7,199 nt of DNA from CAYTSW01 sp964440605 (lineage in GTDB: Bacteria > Planctomycetota > Phycisphaerae > Phycisphaerales > UBA1924): the NCBI GenBank assembly GCA_964440605.1, contig CAYTSW010000136.1, positions 1 to 7,199 of the forward strand, read 5' to 3'. Below, in pieces: positions 6,877 to 7,199 of the stretch. The translations under genes and the position numbers were made by a program. The notes under the pieces are model-generated. The model did no database searches and was not told where the DNA came from. It worked only from the letters and a program-made list of their open reading frames with translations. How positions within the stretch are numbered: the first letter of the stretch is position 1; every line of letters begins with the position of its first letter.

Positions 6877-6970
6877 CCTTCATGTCGGCAGTCCTTGGCG
6901 CCCCCAGAGGCCGGCGAACCGCCGGCCGTCCGCCCAAGTCGCAAGACGTCAAGCCACCACCACTGCGGCA

Positions 6971-6994
6971 GTCCGACCACCACCACCACCGGAC
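6971..6994 (+). repeat. Hairpin with 14-base ACC-repeat loop
   Basis: GTCCG (6971-6975) pairs with CGGAC (6990-6994) and the whole loop (6976-6989) is ACC repeats. The next hairpin, CGCAG (7003-7007) with CTGCG (7014-7018), carries the loop ACCACC (7008-7013). Confidence 0.5.
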
Positions 6995-7076
6995 AGCCTT
7001 GTCGCAGACCACCCTGCGGTTGCAGCCGTGGGGGTGTTGCCTTGCCTCGGGTAACTGCTCGGCAGTCGTCGGGTGC

Positions 7077-7102
7077 CACTGACCCGGCTCTGCGGGTCAG
7101 TG
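7077..7102 (+). repeat. Perfect 10-bp hairpin near the end of the structured region
   Basis: CACTGACCCG (7077-7086) pairs with CGGGTCAGTG (7093-7102) around GCTCTG. A smaller stem, GGCTC (7106-7110) with GAGCC (7121-7125), follows. No T-run follows either, so factor-independent termination is not supported, but this is the natural 3' boundary if the region is a discrete RNA. Confidence 0.5.
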
Positions 7103-7162
7103 CTTGGCTCGGGTCGCGAGGAGCCGTGCGCGTTTCGCAATAGCTGTCAGCACAATCGCCCT

Positions 7163-7190
7163 TTGAGGTCGCGGCCAGTTGAGTTACATT
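7163..7190 (+). promoter_or_regulatory. Candidate sigma70 promoter for a gene beyond the right edge
   Basis: TTGAGG (7163-7168, four of six to TTGACA) and TACATT (7185-7190, four of six to TATAAT) are 16 bases apart, in a patch less GC-rich than the surroundings. Transcription would start about at the window end. The next gene, perhaps rsmH if the dcw order is kept, would then have a promoter separate from that of mraZ. Confidence 0.35.
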
Positions 7191-7199
7191 GGCAGCGTG

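Larger units (their letters stand above)
6468..7130 (+). ncRNA. Candidate structured RNA: hairpin-dense, CCACC-loop region downstream of mraZ
   Basis: This stretch of about 660 bases has long open frames in several phases, but their products are Arg/Trp/Pro/His-rich and look like GC-rich noise; none has a recognisable domain or a convincing start. Instead it holds at least twelve hairpins, including 6531-6564, 6577-6615, 6617-6640, 6652-6692, 6709-6726, 6778-6797, 6850-6876, 6909-6927, 6971-6994, 7003-7018 and 7077-7102. Runs of CCA/ACC repeats occur almost only in loops (see findings). It shows no match to the invariant cores of RNase P RNA, tmRNA, 6S or SRP RNA. I draw it on the plus strand because C/A-rich loops are unlikely to pair locally and because it follows mraZ, but strand is an inference. 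Alternatives are a long mRNA leader of the next gene, or a hairpin repeat array with no RNA role. Confidence 0.4.

Noticed and set aside
6511..6992. CRISPR array or tandem repeat suggested by recurring CCACCACC
   Set aside because: The recurring unit is short, unevenly spaced and lies in loops of unrelated stems; there is no constant repeat with unique spacers.
6513..7079. Long minus-strand open frame (188 codons) and several plus-strand frames between 6605 and 7143
   Set aside because: Products are Arg-, Trp-, Pro- and His-rich with poly-Val/Trp runs made by GGT repeats, have no domain, no ribosome binding site that decides a start, and overlap each other in many frames; this is expected of GC-rich non-coding DNA.
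6850..7102. Intrinsic terminators at 6850-6876 and 7077-7102
   Set aside because: Stems are strong but no T-tract follows either, so I kept them as hairpins only.
6468..7199. RNase P RNA, tmRNA, SRP or 6S RNA in the mraZ downstream region
   Set aside because: The universal RNase P core (GAGGAAAGTCC), a tmRNA 3' end and tRNA-like domain, and the SRP tetraloop core (GGAAGGAAGC) are absent on both strands. CCACCA here is loop sequence, not a tRNA-like 3' end.

Overview
The window is a GC-rich (clearly above 60% by eye) stretch of bacterial chromosome. It carries housekeeping genes (yicC, secG, tpiA, mraZ) beside lineage-specific secreted and lipid-anchored proteins. The Gly/Pro/acidic tail on SecG, the divergent amidohydrolase-like proteins and the overall gene style suggest a member of the Planctomycetota, perhaps class Phycisphaerae. 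That placement is an inference from style, not from a marker gene.

Layout. Minus strand, positions 1-2962, in transcription order: an unrecognised secreted aromatic-rich protein, tpiA (GTG start), secG, and the 5' part of yicC cut by the left edge. The gaps are 95, 131 and 95 bases and no convincing terminator separates them, so they may be one transcription unit joining a glycolytic enzyme, a translocase subunit and an RNase. A 191-base divergent promoter region follows. On the plus strand there is then a two-gene, translationally coupled unit: a probable catalytically dead amidohydrolase-fold protein (3154-3999) and a small lipoprotein (3999-4649). It meets, tail to tail and only 9 bases away, an apparently active amidohydrolase on the minus strand (4659-5783). 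A 225-base divergent region then leads to mraZ (6009-6467). It contains a textbook array of GTGG repeats at exactly 10-base spacing over a plausible mraZ promoter, the expected binding site for MraZ autorepression.

The most unusual part is 6468-7160. In most bacteria mraZ is followed closely by rsmH. Here about 700 bases hold no protein-like reading frame but are packed with at least a dozen GC-rich hairpins. Every CCACC-containing run in this stretch sits in the loop of a hairpin (eight loops, seven with stems of 4 bp or more). One loop is complementary to a downstream linker, predicting a pseudoknot. This looks like an undescribed structured RNA or RNA-level control element in the division/cell-wall locus. 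A sigma70-like promoter lies at the right edge and probably serves the next gene, outside the window.
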